A stretch of DNA of 64,000 bases from an uncultured Planctomycetota bacterium. GTDB taxonomy: Bacteria; Planctomycetota; Planctomycetia; Pirellulales; Thermoguttaceae. Made by a program: the position numbers and the translations under genes. This document shows, in pieces, positions 16,608 through 26,125 of the stretch. How positions within the stretch are numbered: the first letter of the stretch is position 1; every line of letters begins with the position of its first letter. Below the pieces are notes generated by a model. The model ran no database searches and was not told the origin of the DNA. It saw only the letters and a program-made list of their open reading frames with translations. Location: NCBI GenBank assembly GCA_902786505.1, contig CADACS010000004.1, forward strand, positions 1 to 64,000, written 5' to 3'.

Positions 16608-16721
16608 TTAATCGGCGGATCGTACGCGCCGTGCGAACGACGTCGGATTTTTCGAATAGACGCCGCAAAGGCCCGCTGAAGCGCGTCTGAGCTTTTTAGC
16701 GCCGTTGTTAGGAACTTCAAG

Positions 16722-19700
16722 ATGAAAGCTAAATCAACCCAATTTCTGCGCCTGACCGTCGCGTTGTTCGCGGCGCTCGCGTTGACGCTCGGCGCCGGCC
16801 GAACGTCTTTCCGCGCGGACGCGGCCGCCGCCGCAAATCCGGACGCCGTCGTCCCTCCCCTGAAAAGATCCGAGGCGAAACCCATGCCAAGAAACGATCG
16901 CGAAATCAAAAAGATCGATCCGAATACGGAGTCGGTTCCTTTTGCGGGTCTGGCCGCTAAGACGCCGGAAGAGGCCGCCAAAGCGCTCGAAGGCCTCTCG
17001 GTCGACGAGCGGCTCGCCGCGGGCGACAAGCTAGCGGGCGAGAATATGTTCGCGGACGCGCGCGTTCTCTACGAATCGGCGCTCGCTCCGGAAACCGCGG
17101 AGGAGAGCTACCTCAAAGCGCTCGACGGCATGGCGAACGTTCTCCGCATGTCGCGCGGCGGGGGGCGCAACGGCTCCGCGTTCAACAGCTACCGTGCGAC
17201 GCTCGAAAAAGCGCTCGAACAGAAGAAGGATTCCTGGCGCGTTAAGATTTGGGTCGCCAAGCATTTGCGAAGCGATCTGCCAACGCAGGGCAAAATGGTC
17301 GACAATCAGTTCGTCTACGATCAGGGGTGGTCGCCCGATATGCTCTCGAACGCGGACCGCGTGAGAGTCCGCTATCTCCAGCTCTTTGCGGAATCGCTCC
17401 CTCTCGTTCGGGAAGAAGGCAAACAGCTTCTCGAATATTATGGCAGGAATCCGGGCGAAAAGGACGTTCCGGGCGCGATCGACTCGATTCGCAGAGACGT
17501 CTCGTCGTTCTTTATCTCTTTTGCGGAATCGCTCGCAAGGTCGCCCGGCGAATACTGGAGTCTCCAGACGCTGACCGATCTGACGACCCTGCCCGACTAC
17601 GCGCCTGTCAACGAGCAGTACAACAGAAACCGCTATGCCGGCGCCCCGACCGACAAAGACGGCAATCCCATTTTCTACGCGACGCCCGATTCCTTTGAGG
17701 CGGCCCAAAACGACGGCGAACGCCGCCAGGCCCTCTTCGAAGAAGCCATGCGTTACGATCATACCGACGCGACCAAACTCACGGTCGTCAATTACCGCGC
17801 GCTCGACGCCAGCATGCTCTTCGGCGTCCAAACGCTCAGCTCATACCGGTTCTTCTTCAACTCCGACGCGGACGCGGACGCGGAATCGGTCGCGGGCGGA
17901 ATCTGGGCGCTCAATACGCTCAAAGATTCCGAGACGATCGCGAAGCTCGCGGGCGGGGTCAAGCGCTTCGATCTGCCCGAAAATTACGACTATATCTCGC
18001 TGTGGCGCGAAGCGTTCGAACTCAATCCGAAGAATCCGTCTCCGCTCGTCAATATAGCGCGCGAATACGAAAACCGCCGTCAGCTCGACAAGGCCGCGGA
18101 AGTCTGGCGGCAGCTGCTCGAAACGCCCGGTTTAGGGAATAAAACCGAATATCAGAACGCGCTCGATCAGATCATTAAGCCTCGCGTGCGGTTTGACGTC
18201 AGTTCGCAAGCGGCGGGCTTAGACGCAAAGCTCGCCGTTCGTTTCCGGAACGCCACGGGCGGCTCGATTGAAGTCAAGCGGCTCAATATCGACGCGGCGC
18301 TCAGACAAATCCGTTCGACGTCCTTCTGGCAGAATTACGGCGGGGGCAATCTGGTTTATCTCGTCAATCAGCTCGTTCAGGAGGAGCTCAATCCGAATCC
18401 CGACCAGAAAAACGAAAGGCGGAGACTGCTCGGATTACTCGGACTGTCGGAAAAAATCGTCGGCGACAAGGTCGCGGATTACCGCGTCTCCTTTGATCCC
18501 GCGCCAAATCATTACGACCGCGTCTCCGCGGTCGATTTCCCCGTCCACGAACCGGGCGCGTTCCTCGTTACGGTCCACGCCGACGACGGAAACGACGACG
18601 CCGCGATCGTCTGGCTGCGCGAGCTGGCGCTCGTGCGCAAGACGTACAAGGAGGGCAACCGATTCTTTGTCCTCGACGCGACGACCGGCCAGCCGCTCGC
18701 CAATCGCGAAGTCGAGCTCTTTGCCGTATTCGACCGCGGACGCTCGAACAAAACCAGAACGAAAACAGTTAAAAAGACGACCGACGCGCAGGGCTCCGTT
18801 CTCGTCGCGAGCGGCGATTTCCCAGAGAACGACGGTTTCACGCTCATTGCGACCGTTCCCTCGAAGGACAAAAACAAGACGCATTACGCGTTTTTGGACG
18901 CCCAGTATATCTACCTTTCCATCTACGCGGACGAGCAAAAGTACAGTCAAACGCGCGCGTTCTTTATTTCCGACCGTCCGATCTACCGGCCGGGCCAGAA
19001 GGTCGACTTCCAATTCACCGTCGGCAACGCGCAGTACGACGCGCCGGAAGCGAACGAGTGGGCTGGCAGGCAGGTCGATTATCAGATCAACTCGCCTTCG
19101 GGCGAAAAGATCGCGCTCAAACGCGTAACGCTCGACGAGTACGGCTCTTTCAGCGATTCGTTTGAGATTCCCAAAGACGGGAAACTCGGCGTCTATCACG
19201 TCATGCTCGCGGAAAATATCCACGAAGACGGTTCCGTTCACGGCCTCTATCTCGGCGACGGAATGTTCCGCATGGAGGAATACCGCAAGCCGGAATTCAA
19301 AGTCTCGGTCGACGCCCCGAAAGAGCCCGTCGTTCTCGGAGACGCCTTTAAGGCGACCGTCAACGCGAAGTACTACTTCGGCGCCCCGGTTACGAAAGCG
19401 ACCGTCTCGTACAAAGTGACGCGCACGCGGTATCAGTCAAGCTACTACCCCGCGCGGTATTGGGACTGGTTCTACGGATGCGGATACTGGCAGTTCCCCT
19501 ACGAGGCGGAATGGTATCCCGGCTGGAGCAAGTGGGGATGCTGCCGGATCTTTATGCCGTATATGTACAACCGGCCGACCGGGGTCCCGGAAATCGTCGC
19601 CGAAGGGGAGGCGGAAATCGGAGAGGACGGAACCTTTGAAATTTCCGTCGATTCGGCGCTCGCCAAGCTGATCTATCCGAACGACGACCAGCAATATGAA

Positions 19701-22700
19701 ATCGAAGCGGAAGTCGTCGATCAGTCACGCCGCGTTATTACCGGATCCGGAAAGGTTTACGCCGCCCGACGCCCGTTCCAGACCTACGTCTGGTTCAATC
19801 GCGGCTACTACAAGTCGGGCGACGTTATGACCGCCGGATTTGAAGCGCGCCGGATCGACGGCAAGCCGGCGGTCGGAGACGCGGCCGTTAAGCTCTATAA
19901 GGTTTCGTACGCCAAGACGGACGACGGCTCCGTTAAGCCGATCGAAAAAGAGGTCTTCTCGAAGGCGCTCAAGACCGACGAAGACGGAAAAGGAACGGTC
20001 GAAATCGTCGCCGCCGAGCCCGGCCAGTACCGGCTCTCGTGCGTCGTTACGACCGAGTCGGGCGCGAGCGAAGAGGGCGGCCAGCTTATCGTCGTGCGCG
20101 GACCGGCCAATAAGAGCCAAGTCAAGCCGGAATTCCGATTCAACGCGCTCGAAATTATACCCGACAAGCCGGAATATTCCGTCGGCGACGTCGCGCGCGT
20201 TCAGATCGCCTCGAACAATCCGAACGCGTACGTCCTCTTTACGGACCGGCCGCTCGGCGCGATTTCCCAAGGCGTTCCGCGATTCGTTAAACTGGAAAAC
20301 GGAACCGCTTACGTCGACGTCAAAATCGAGACGGCCGACCAGCCGAACATCTTTGTTCAGGCGTGGACCGTCTTCGACGGAAAATATTACGCGGAACAGA
20401 AGGAGCTCGCCGTGCCGCCCGAAAAGCGCGTCCTCGACGTCGCCGTCGAACCGGCTCAGGACCGCGTTAAGCCGGGCGCGAAAGCGGCCGTCAAGCTGCG
20501 TCTGACCGACGTCGACGGCAAGCCGGTCGTCGGACAGACGGTCGTCGCCGTATACGACAAGTCGCTCGAAGCGGTCTCCGGCGGGAGCAACGTCGGGGAT
20601 ATTCGCGAATTCTTCTGGAAATGGCGCCGTCACGCGGGCTTAGAAGGAACCGCCAATCTTTTGGAACCGACGTTCATCGACGCGTTCCACTTCGTCTATT
20701 TCGACGGCAAAGCGACGCGTCTGGAGACGGTCGGCGCCTTTGGCGACGTCATATTCTCCGGCGCGGTTGAGGAAAACGCCGTGTTCGCGCGCGACGGCAT
20801 GGCCGGAGGCATGGGCGGCGGCATGGTAGGCCGCGCCGTGGCAAAGGGCCGCGCTATGGCCGCCCCGATGATGATGCGGAAAGAGGAATCCGCCGACATG
20901 GATATGGCGATCGCGGACGAGGAAGTCGCCGAAGCCGAAGCGCCAATGGCCGCCGCGGCCGCGCCCATGAACGACGCGCTCGCGTTCGCGGAGATGAAAA
21001 CGGCGGCCGCGCCCGCGGAACCGCTCCCGGCCCCGGACGCCGGCTCGGAATCCGCCCCGCTCGTGGAAGCGGTCGTTCGTAAGAACCTCGCCGACGTCGC
21101 CTACTGGGCGGCCGATCTCAAGCCGGACGACGACGGCGTGATCGAAATTGAAATCGACATGCCGGAAAACTTAACGACCTGGAAGATCGGCGCGTGGTCG
21201 GTCGGCGCGGGCTTGCGCGTCGGGTCGGGCGAATCGGAAATCGTTACGAGCAAAGACGTCATTATCCGCATGCAGAAGCCGCGGTTCCTGACGCAGAAGG
21301 ACGAAGCCGTCTTAACGGCGAACGTGCACAACTACCTCGGATCCGAGAAGAAAGTCCAAGTCTCGCTTGAATTTCCGACTGACGATCCGGAAAAGTCGAC
21401 CGCGAAGCTCGCGTTCCTCGACGGCGTCGAGCAGACTCAGACGGTCGTTACGCCCGCCAACGGCGAATCGCGCGTCGACTGGCGCGTGCGCGCCGACGCG
21501 CCCGGCGTCGCGACGCTCGTGATGAAGGCGCTCACCGACGAAGAGTCGGACGCGATTCAGGATACCCTGACCGTCAAGGAACACGGAATCCAGAAGCAGC
21601 TCGCCGTCTCCGGAACCGTACCCGCCGCCGATAAGGACGAAGCGAAAGAGGACGGCGAACAAAGCGTTCGCGAATCGACCTTTACGCTGACCGTTCCGGA
21701 AGAACGCCGTCCGGAAACGGCGAAACTCGCGATTCGGTTCTCGCCGACGCTCGCGGGCGCCATTTTCGACGCGCTCCCCTACCTTGCGGACTATCCGTAC
21801 GGCTGCACGGAGCAGACGCTCAATCGGTTCTTGCCGACCGTCGTAGCGCAAAAAGCGCTCATGGACGCGGGCGTCGACCTTGCCAAACTGCAGGAGAAGA
21901 AAGCGAATCTCAACGCGCAGGAACTCGGCGACGCGAAGGAGCGCGCGGAACAGTGGCGGCGCGTCAATCGGCTCAAGGAGCCGGTCTTTGACGTCGACGC
22001 TGTGCGCAAAATGTCCGCCGACGGCGTCGCGAAACTCCTCTCCATGCAGAACGGCGACGGAGGCTGGGGCTGGTTCTACGGAATGGGCGAACATTCGACG
22101 CCGCATCTGACCGCGTTGGTCGCGCGAGGGCTTAAACTCGCTCAGGAATGCGATCAGGAGGTCGACGCGAACGCGCTCGACCGCGCGCAAACCTGGCTCC
22201 TGCAGTACGAACGTTCGCAGACCGCCAAGATTATTCGCGGCAAGGTCTGGACCGACGAAGAAAAGCAGAATCGCTGGAGCGAATGGAAGAACGGCGCCGA
22301 TTCGACCGACGCGGCCGTCTACTACGCGCTCGCGGAGCTCGGCGTCCAGCCGACCGCGTATTCGGAAGATTTCGTCGATTACGATAAAGCGGATATTCCC
22401 GATATCGCGTTCGATCAGGTTCACTCCGTTATGAAGGAGCTCCTCTGGGAAGCGCGAACGGATCTGCAGCTCTATTCGCTGTCGGCGTACGCTATTGCGC
22501 TCACGAACGAGCCGGACCGCGATTCCAACGCGCAAAAGCGTATCGAGGCGATTCTCAACGTTCTCGCGCAATACCGGTTCGAGGACAAAGAGGATCAGAC
22601 GGTTCGGCTCGATCTCGCCCGCGTCAACGGCTGGTATTTCTGGTCGTGGTTCGGGGGCGAATACGAGACGCAGGCGTACTATCTGCGGCTCCTGAACCGG

Positions 22701-23570
22701 GTCGACCGCGACACGCTCCAGAAGCTCGGGCTCGAAAACGACGCGCCGCAGCTCGTTAAGTATCTGCTCAACAACCGCAAGAACGCGACCTACTGGAACT
22801 CCACGCGCGACACCGCGCTGTGCGTCGAGGCGTTCTCCGAGTATCTGCAGAAGACCGACGAGCTCGCGCCCAACGAGACGGTTGAAGTTCTTGTCGACGG
22901 CGAAGTTAAGACGACGGTCGAATACACGCCGGACAATCTTTTCGAGACGAACGGGCTGCTCGAGCTCTCCGCCGACGAAATCACGTCCGGAGATCACGAG
23001 ATCACGCTCCGCGTCGCCGGGAACGGGCCGCTCTACTATAACGCGTATCTGGAATTCTTTACGCTCGAAGACCCCATTGCGAAAGCGGGCCTCGAACTCA
23101 AGACGGAACGCCGTTATTACAAGCTCGTCGAACGCAAAGACGCGACCGCGACCGTCGAGGGCGGGCGCGGACAGGCCGTCTCGCAGCGCGTCGAACGGTA
23201 CGACCGTATCCCGCTTAACTCGGGCGACGAAGTCGTTTCCGGCGATCTGATTGAAGTCGAGCTCATCGTCGACAGTAAGAACGAGTACGAGTCGATTCTG
23301 CTCGAAGACGCGAAAGCGGCGGGCTACGAACCGGTCGAACAGCGCAGCGGATACAACGGGAACGCGCTCCATGCGTACGTCGAATACCGCGACGACCGCG
23401 TATGCTTCTTCGCGTCGCGGCTCCCGGAAGGGCGCTCGACCGTAACCTACCGGATGCGCGCCGAAACGCCCGGACTCTTCTCCGCGCTCCCGACGAGAAT
23501 CTGGGCCATGTACGCGCCCGAGCTCAAAGGGAACGCCGACGAGTTCAAGGCGAAGGTAAACGACCGCTAG
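16722..23570 (+). CDS. Giant alpha-2-macroglobulin family protein
   Basis: A 2282-residue exported protein with a signal peptide (LRLTVALFAALALTLGAG). An N-terminal helical, TPR-like region (to about residue 500) precedes macroglobulin beta-domains (for example SDRPIYRPGQKVDFQF near 750, MEEYRKPEFKVSV near 850). A flexible Met/Ala/Gly-rich bait-like segment lies near residues 1360-1450, followed by VAYWAADLKPDDDGVIEIEI and the thioester region: PYGCTEQTLNRFLP with Cys at residue 1695, so the CxEQ thioester is intact. The alpha/alpha toroid (NGDGGWGWFYG) and C-terminal receptor-like domain follow. It probably traps proteases at the cell surface. No pbpC-type gene is adjacent. A terminator follows. 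Confidence 0.92.
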   Translation: MKAKSTQFLRLTVALFAALALTLGAGRTSFRADAAAAANPDAVVPPLKRSEAKPMPRNDREIKKIDPNTESVPFAGLAAKTPEEAAKALEGLSVDERLAAGDKLAGENMFADARVLYESALAPETAEESYLKALDGMANVLRMSRGGGRNGSAFNSYRATLEKALEQKKDSWRVKIWVAKHLRSDLPTQGKMVDNQFVYDQGWSPDMLSNADRVRVRYLQLFAESLPLVREEGKQLLEYYGRNPGEKDVPGAIDSIRRDVSSFFISFAESLARSPGEYWSLQTLTDLTTLPDYAPVNEQYNRNRYAGAPTDKDGNPIFYATPDSFEAAQNDGERRQALFEEAMRYDHTDATKLTVVNYRALDASMLFGVQTLSSYRFFFNSDADADAESVAGGIWALNTLKDSETIAKLAGGVKRFDLPENYDYISLWREAFELNPKNPSPLVNIAREYENRRQLDKAAEVWRQLLETPGLGNKTEYQNALDQIIKPRVRFDVSSQAAGLDAKLAVRFRNATGGSIEVKRLNIDAALRQIRSTSFWQNYGGGNLVYLVNQLVQEELNPNPDQKNERRRLLGLLGLSEKIVGDKVADYRVSFDPAPNHYDRVSAVDFPVHEPGAFLVTVHADDGNDDAAIVWLRELALVRKTYKEGNRFFVLDATTGQPLANREVELFAVFDRGRSNKTRTKTVKKTTDAQGSVLVASGDFPENDGFTLIATVPSKDKNKTHYAFLDAQYIYLSIYADEQKYSQTRAFFISDRPIYRPGQKVDFQFTVGNAQYDAPEANEWAGRQVDYQINSPSGEKIALKRVTLDEYGSFSDSFEIPKDGKLGVYHVMLAENIHEDGSVHGLYLGDGMFRMEEYRKPEFKVSVDAPKEPVVLGDAFKATVNAKYYFGAPVTKATVSYKVTRTRYQSSYYPARYWDWFYGCGYWQFPYEAEWYPGWSKWGCCRIFMPYMYNRPTGVPEIVAEGEAEIGEDGTFEISVDSALAKLIYPNDDQQYEIEAEVVDQSRRVITGSGKVYAARRPFQTYVWFNRGYYKSGDVMTAGFEARRIDGKPAVGDAAVKLYKVSYAKTDDGSVKPIEKEVFSKALKTDEDGKGTVEIVAAEPGQYRLSCVVTTESGASEEGGQLIVVRGPANKSQVKPEFRFNALEIIPDKPEYSVGDVARVQIASNNPNAYVLFTDRPLGAISQGVPRFVKLENGTAYVDVKIETADQPNIFVQAWTVFDGKYYAEQKELAVPPEKRVLDVAVEPAQDRVKPGAKAAVKLRLTDVDGKPVVGQTVVAVYDKSLEAVSGGSNVGDIREFFWKWRRHAGLEGTANLLEPTFIDAFHFVYFDGKATRLETVGAFGDVIFSGAVEENAVFARDGMAGGMGGGMVGRAVAKGRAMAAPMMMRKEESADMDMAIADEEVAEAEAPMAAAAAPMNDALAFAEMKTAAAPAEPLPAPDAGSESAPLVEAVVRKNLADVAYWAADLKPDDDGVIEIEIDMPENLTTWKIGAWSVGAGLRVGSGESEIVTSKDVIIRMQKPRFLTQKDEAVLTANVHNYLGSEKKVQVSLEFPTDDPEKSTAKLAFLDGVEQTQTVVTPANGESRVDWRVRADAPGVATLVMKALTDEESDAIQDTLTVKEHGIQKQLAVSGTVPAADKDEAKEDGEQSVRESTFTLTVPEERRPETAKLAIRFSPTLAGAIFDALPYLADYPYGCTEQTLNRFLPTVVAQKALMDAGVDLAKLQEKKANLNAQELGDAKERAEQWRRVNRLKEPVFDVDAVRKMSADGVAKLLSMQNGDGGWGWFYGMGEHSTPHLTALVARGLKLAQECDQEVDANALDRAQTWLLQYERSQTAKIIRGKVWTDEEKQNRWSEWKNGADSTDAAVYYALAELGVQPTAYSEDFVDYDKADIPDIAFDQVHSVMKELLWEARTDLQLYSLSAYAIALTNEPDRDSNAQKRIEAILNVLAQYRFEDKEDQTVRLDLARVNGWYFWSWFGGEYETQAYYLRLLNRVDRDTLQKLGLENDAPQLVKYLLNNRKNATYWNSTRDTALCVEAFSEYLQKTDELAPNETVEVLVDGEVKTTVEYTPDNLFETNGLLELSADEITSGDHEITLRVAGNGPLYYNAYLEFFTLEDPIAKAGLELKTERRYYKLVERKDATATVEGGRGQAVSQRVERYDRIPLNSGDEVVSGDLIEVELIVDSKNEYESILLEDAKAAGYEPVEQRSGYNGNALHAYVEYRDDRVCFFASRLPEGRSTVTYRMRAETPGLFSALPTRIWAMYAPELKGNADEFKAKVNDR

Positions 23571-23595
23571 AACGTCGGTTAAGCTCGCGAATTCA

Positions 23596-23635
23596 GCCCC
23601 GCCGAAGGTCCTCGCGCCGTCGGCGGGGCGCTTTT
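23596..23635 (+). terminator. Terminator after the macroglobulin gene
   Basis: A 10-bp perfect stem GCCCCGCCGA/TCGGCGGGGC (23596-23605, 23620-23629), then GCTTTT. Confidence 0.85.
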
Positions 23636-23688
23636 GAAATTGCGCTTCTCTCCCCTTACCCTCCATATCGCAACGAAAGGATCCCAAC

Positions 23689-24312
23689 GTGAACAAAAAA
23701 GCAATGTACAGCGTGTCCTACGGTCTCTACGTCCTAACGGCCCAGAAAGACGGCAGGGACTGCGGCTGCATCGTCAATACGGTCGGGCAGGTTACGACGG
23801 AACCGAACCAGATTACCGTCGCGATCAATAAGCTCAACTACACGCACGACCTCGTCGCGGAAACGAAACGGTTTACCGCGTCGGTTATTAGCGAACGCGC
23901 CGATTTTTCGCTCTTTAAGCGGTTTGGCTTTCAGTCGGGCCGGGACGTCGATAAATTCGCCGATTTCCCGAGCGTCAAACGCACGGCCAACGGAACGCTC
24001 GCCGTTACGGAAGGGACCAACGCCTATATTTCCGCGGAAGTCATAAGCCAAATCGACCTCGGAACCCACACCCTCTTTATCGCGAAAGTCGTCGATATGG
24101 ACGTTCTCGACGACGCGCCCTCCGCGACGTATAATTACTACTTGAACAATATTAAGCCGAAACCGGAATCGGCCGGCAAAGGGCCCGTCGGCAAGACGGT
24201 CTGGATCTGCAGAATCTGCGGATACCAGTACGAAGGAGAAGAGCTGCCCGACGACTTTACCTGCCCCCTGTGCAAGCATCCGGCCTCCGATTTTGAAAAA
24301 GTCGTACTGTAG
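23689..24312 (+). CDS. Flavin reductase-rubredoxin fusion
   Basis: A 207-residue protein with two parts. Residues 1-155 form an FMN-binding flavin-reductase-like split barrel (YGLYVLTAQKDGRDCGCIVNT, then NQITVAINKLNY). Residues 165-207 are a rubredoxin with both CxxC knuckles (CRICGY and CPLCKH). This is the high-molecular-weight rubredoxin architecture, which hands electrons from NAD(P)H to diiron flavoproteins or peroxidases for oxygen, peroxide or NO detoxification in anaerobes. GTG start at 23689 with GAAAGGA seven bases upstream. No rubrerythrin or flavodiiron gene is adjacent. It supports an anaerobic or microaerobic lifestyle. Confidence 0.92.
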   Translation: MNKKAMYSVSYGLYVLTAQKDGRDCGCIVNTVGQVTTEPNQITVAINKLNYTHDLVAETKRFTASVISERADFSLFKRFGFQSGRDVDKFADFPSVKRTANGTLAVTEGTNAYISAEVISQIDLGTHTLFIAKVVDMDVLDDAPSATYNYYLNNIKPKPESAGKGPVGKTVWICRICGYQYEGEELPDDFTCPLCKHPASDFEKVVL

Positions 24313-24410
24313 CGGCGCTCGGACGCGCGGTTCGCCGGCGTTCCCGGCGTCCAAAGCGTCCGCGCCGTCCGCAGCGAGACCGCCCCAGCCCGTCCGAACG
24401 AGGAACCGTT

Positions 24411-26075
24411 ATGAAAACCGCAAGTCTCCGCAATACGGCGCCGTTTGCCGCGGCGCTCGCCGCGCTGATCCTTCTCCTGTCCTCCCAGTCCCTTTTCGCG
24501 CAGGCGGAACCGGCGGCCGTTCCCGTCGCCGTTCCCGCTCCTGAGATTGCGCCGGAAGCCGAGCCGGAAATCGGGGGCCCGAAGATATACGTCCTTTCCC
24601 TGTTCGACGTTACCGACGAGGAGCAAAGCGCAATTTTCTTTGCGGACGCGGGCAGAATCCGCGGTATTTTTCATAACGCCTACGGAGTTTCCGTCTTTTG
24701 GGACCGCGACATATACGAATCCCATTTCGACGGCCCGACGGGAGACGCGCCCGTTCAAAACGAATGGAGCGGCCCTCTCGACGGCCCGGAAGAAGAAACT
24801 GCGGCTTCCCTCTTTGACGCCCCCGACGAACAGGAGTTGCGCAAAGCGGAAATTCGCCGTATTCGCCGCAGACTGGGCGCCGAGGATCCGGATTTCAGCA
24901 TATTCGACAAGGCGGCCGCTCTTTTACGGAGCCGCCGCGTCAAGCCGGACGACGCGCTCTTCATCTTCTGGAGCGGGCACGGCGCTATCGAAAACGGCCG
25001 GCATTATCTTCGTCAGGCCAACGGCAAAAGCATACCGCGCCAAGAACTGCTCGACGCGGCCAAAGGATGCGGCGCGCGGCTGACCGTTCTCATAACCGAC
25101 TCGTGCGCCAGTCTCCGCCTGTCGGGCAAAAGCGACTACGTAACCGACAGAATCCCGTGCGCGGCCGCGCCTATCGCGGTGGCGCCCCTTTTCGAGGAAC
25201 TCTTCTTTAATTACCGCGGAACGCTCGACGTCAATTCGTCTTCCGAAGGGGAACGCGCCTATTCCTTCTTTCAGCCGTCCGCGACTGCGAGAGTTAACGA
25301 TTTCGAGTTCAAGACGCAGGACGTCAGCGGCGGATGTTTCTCGCTTGGTCTTGCGAGCGAAGCGGCCGTCTGGTATCCTTTCCACGGCGAACTGATCAAC
25401 GCGGTCAAGGCTCACAACAGGCGGTATATAGACAAATACGCGAAGGAAATCGACGAAGATTTCCTTTCGTTCGGCGCGTTCGACGTCTTCGTCGACGAAA
25501 GAAGGAGTTGGCGCGACGTACTGAATTACGCTCAGACGGTCGCCAATATTGTGTTCCGCCGCCTTCCCTACTACAACCGTCTGAATCAGCGCGGTCAGCA
25601 CATAAAGATATTTGAGGAGCCGACGCGAATTACGGAGAATCCGAAATATCTGTTCTCCAAAGACATTCCGACGCGCTTTTTAGGCGGCCCCGTCGACTGC
25701 TACGACAAGCTGCCGTGGACGCCTCAGGCGAACTACATGCCGCTGCCGGGGGACGTCGTCCTCGAAATTAACGGGATTCCAGTTAACGACTCCGAGCTAA
25801 CTCCGATGGATTACGAGGCGGGCTACGGCGGCGACATAAACGCCGCCAAAAAGGGCCGCGTGTACACGATGATCAGAGAATCGTCCGAAACGGCCGTCTT
25901 AAAGCTGAAAGACGTCAAGTCGGGCAGAAATTATTATTACCGCACAAAACTCCTGTCCTTTGAGAACGAATCGCGAATTGGAATCATTCCCGCGATCGAC
26001 GCCGAAGGGAATCTTACCGTCGGGTCGGTCGTACCCGGCTCGCCCGCCACGCGCGGCCAGTTCGCATGGGAATAA
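24411..26075 (+). CDS. Secreted caspase-like (C14) protein 1
   Basis: A 554-residue exported protein: signal peptide (AALILLLSSQSLFAQA), Pro/Ala linker, then a caspase-fold domain. The catalytic dyad is visible as FIFWSGHG (His190) and LITDSCAS (Cys232). A PDZ-like segment follows near residues 440-480 (LPGDVVLEINGIPVND), and the protein ends VVPGSPATRGQFAWE. It is 51 bp upstream of, and a paralogue of, the next gene. Bacterial caspase homologues act in signalling or regulated death; the exported location suggests periplasmic or surface proteolysis. Intact catalytic residues imply activity, but the substrate is unknown. Confidence 0.85.
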   Translation: MKTASLRNTAPFAAALAALILLLSSQSLFAQAEPAAVPVAVPAPEIAPEAEPEIGGPKIYVLSLFDVTDEEQSAIFFADAGRIRGIFHNAYGVSVFWDRDIYESHFDGPTGDAPVQNEWSGPLDGPEEETAASLFDAPDEQELRKAEIRRIRRRLGAEDPDFSIFDKAAALLRSRRVKPDDALFIFWSGHGAIENGRHYLRQANGKSIPRQELLDAAKGCGARLTVLITDSCASLRLSGKSDYVTDRIPCAAAPIAVAPLFEELFFNYRGTLDVNSSSEGERAYSFFQPSATARVNDFEFKTQDVSGGCFSLGLASEAAVWYPFHGELINAVKAHNRRYIDKYAKEIDEDFLSFGAFDVFVDERRSWRDVLNYAQTVANIVFRRLPYYNRLNQRGQHIKIFEEPTRITENPKYLFSKDIPTRFLGGPVDCYDKLPWTPQANYMPLPGDVVLEINGIPVNDSELTPMDYEAGYGGDINAAKKGRVYTMIRESSETAVLKLKDVKSGRNYYYRTKLLSFENESRIGIIPAIDAEGNLTVGSVVPGSPATRGQFAWE

Positions 26076-26125
26076 CCGCGGCGTCCTTAACCGTTCGGAA
26101 AACGCCCCTGAAAGAGAGAAAACGT

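Noticed and set aside
21312-23696. 794-codon minus-strand ORF
   Set aside because: Antisense shadow of the alpha-2-macroglobulin gene, Arg/Glu/Val-rich mirror composition, no domain motifs.
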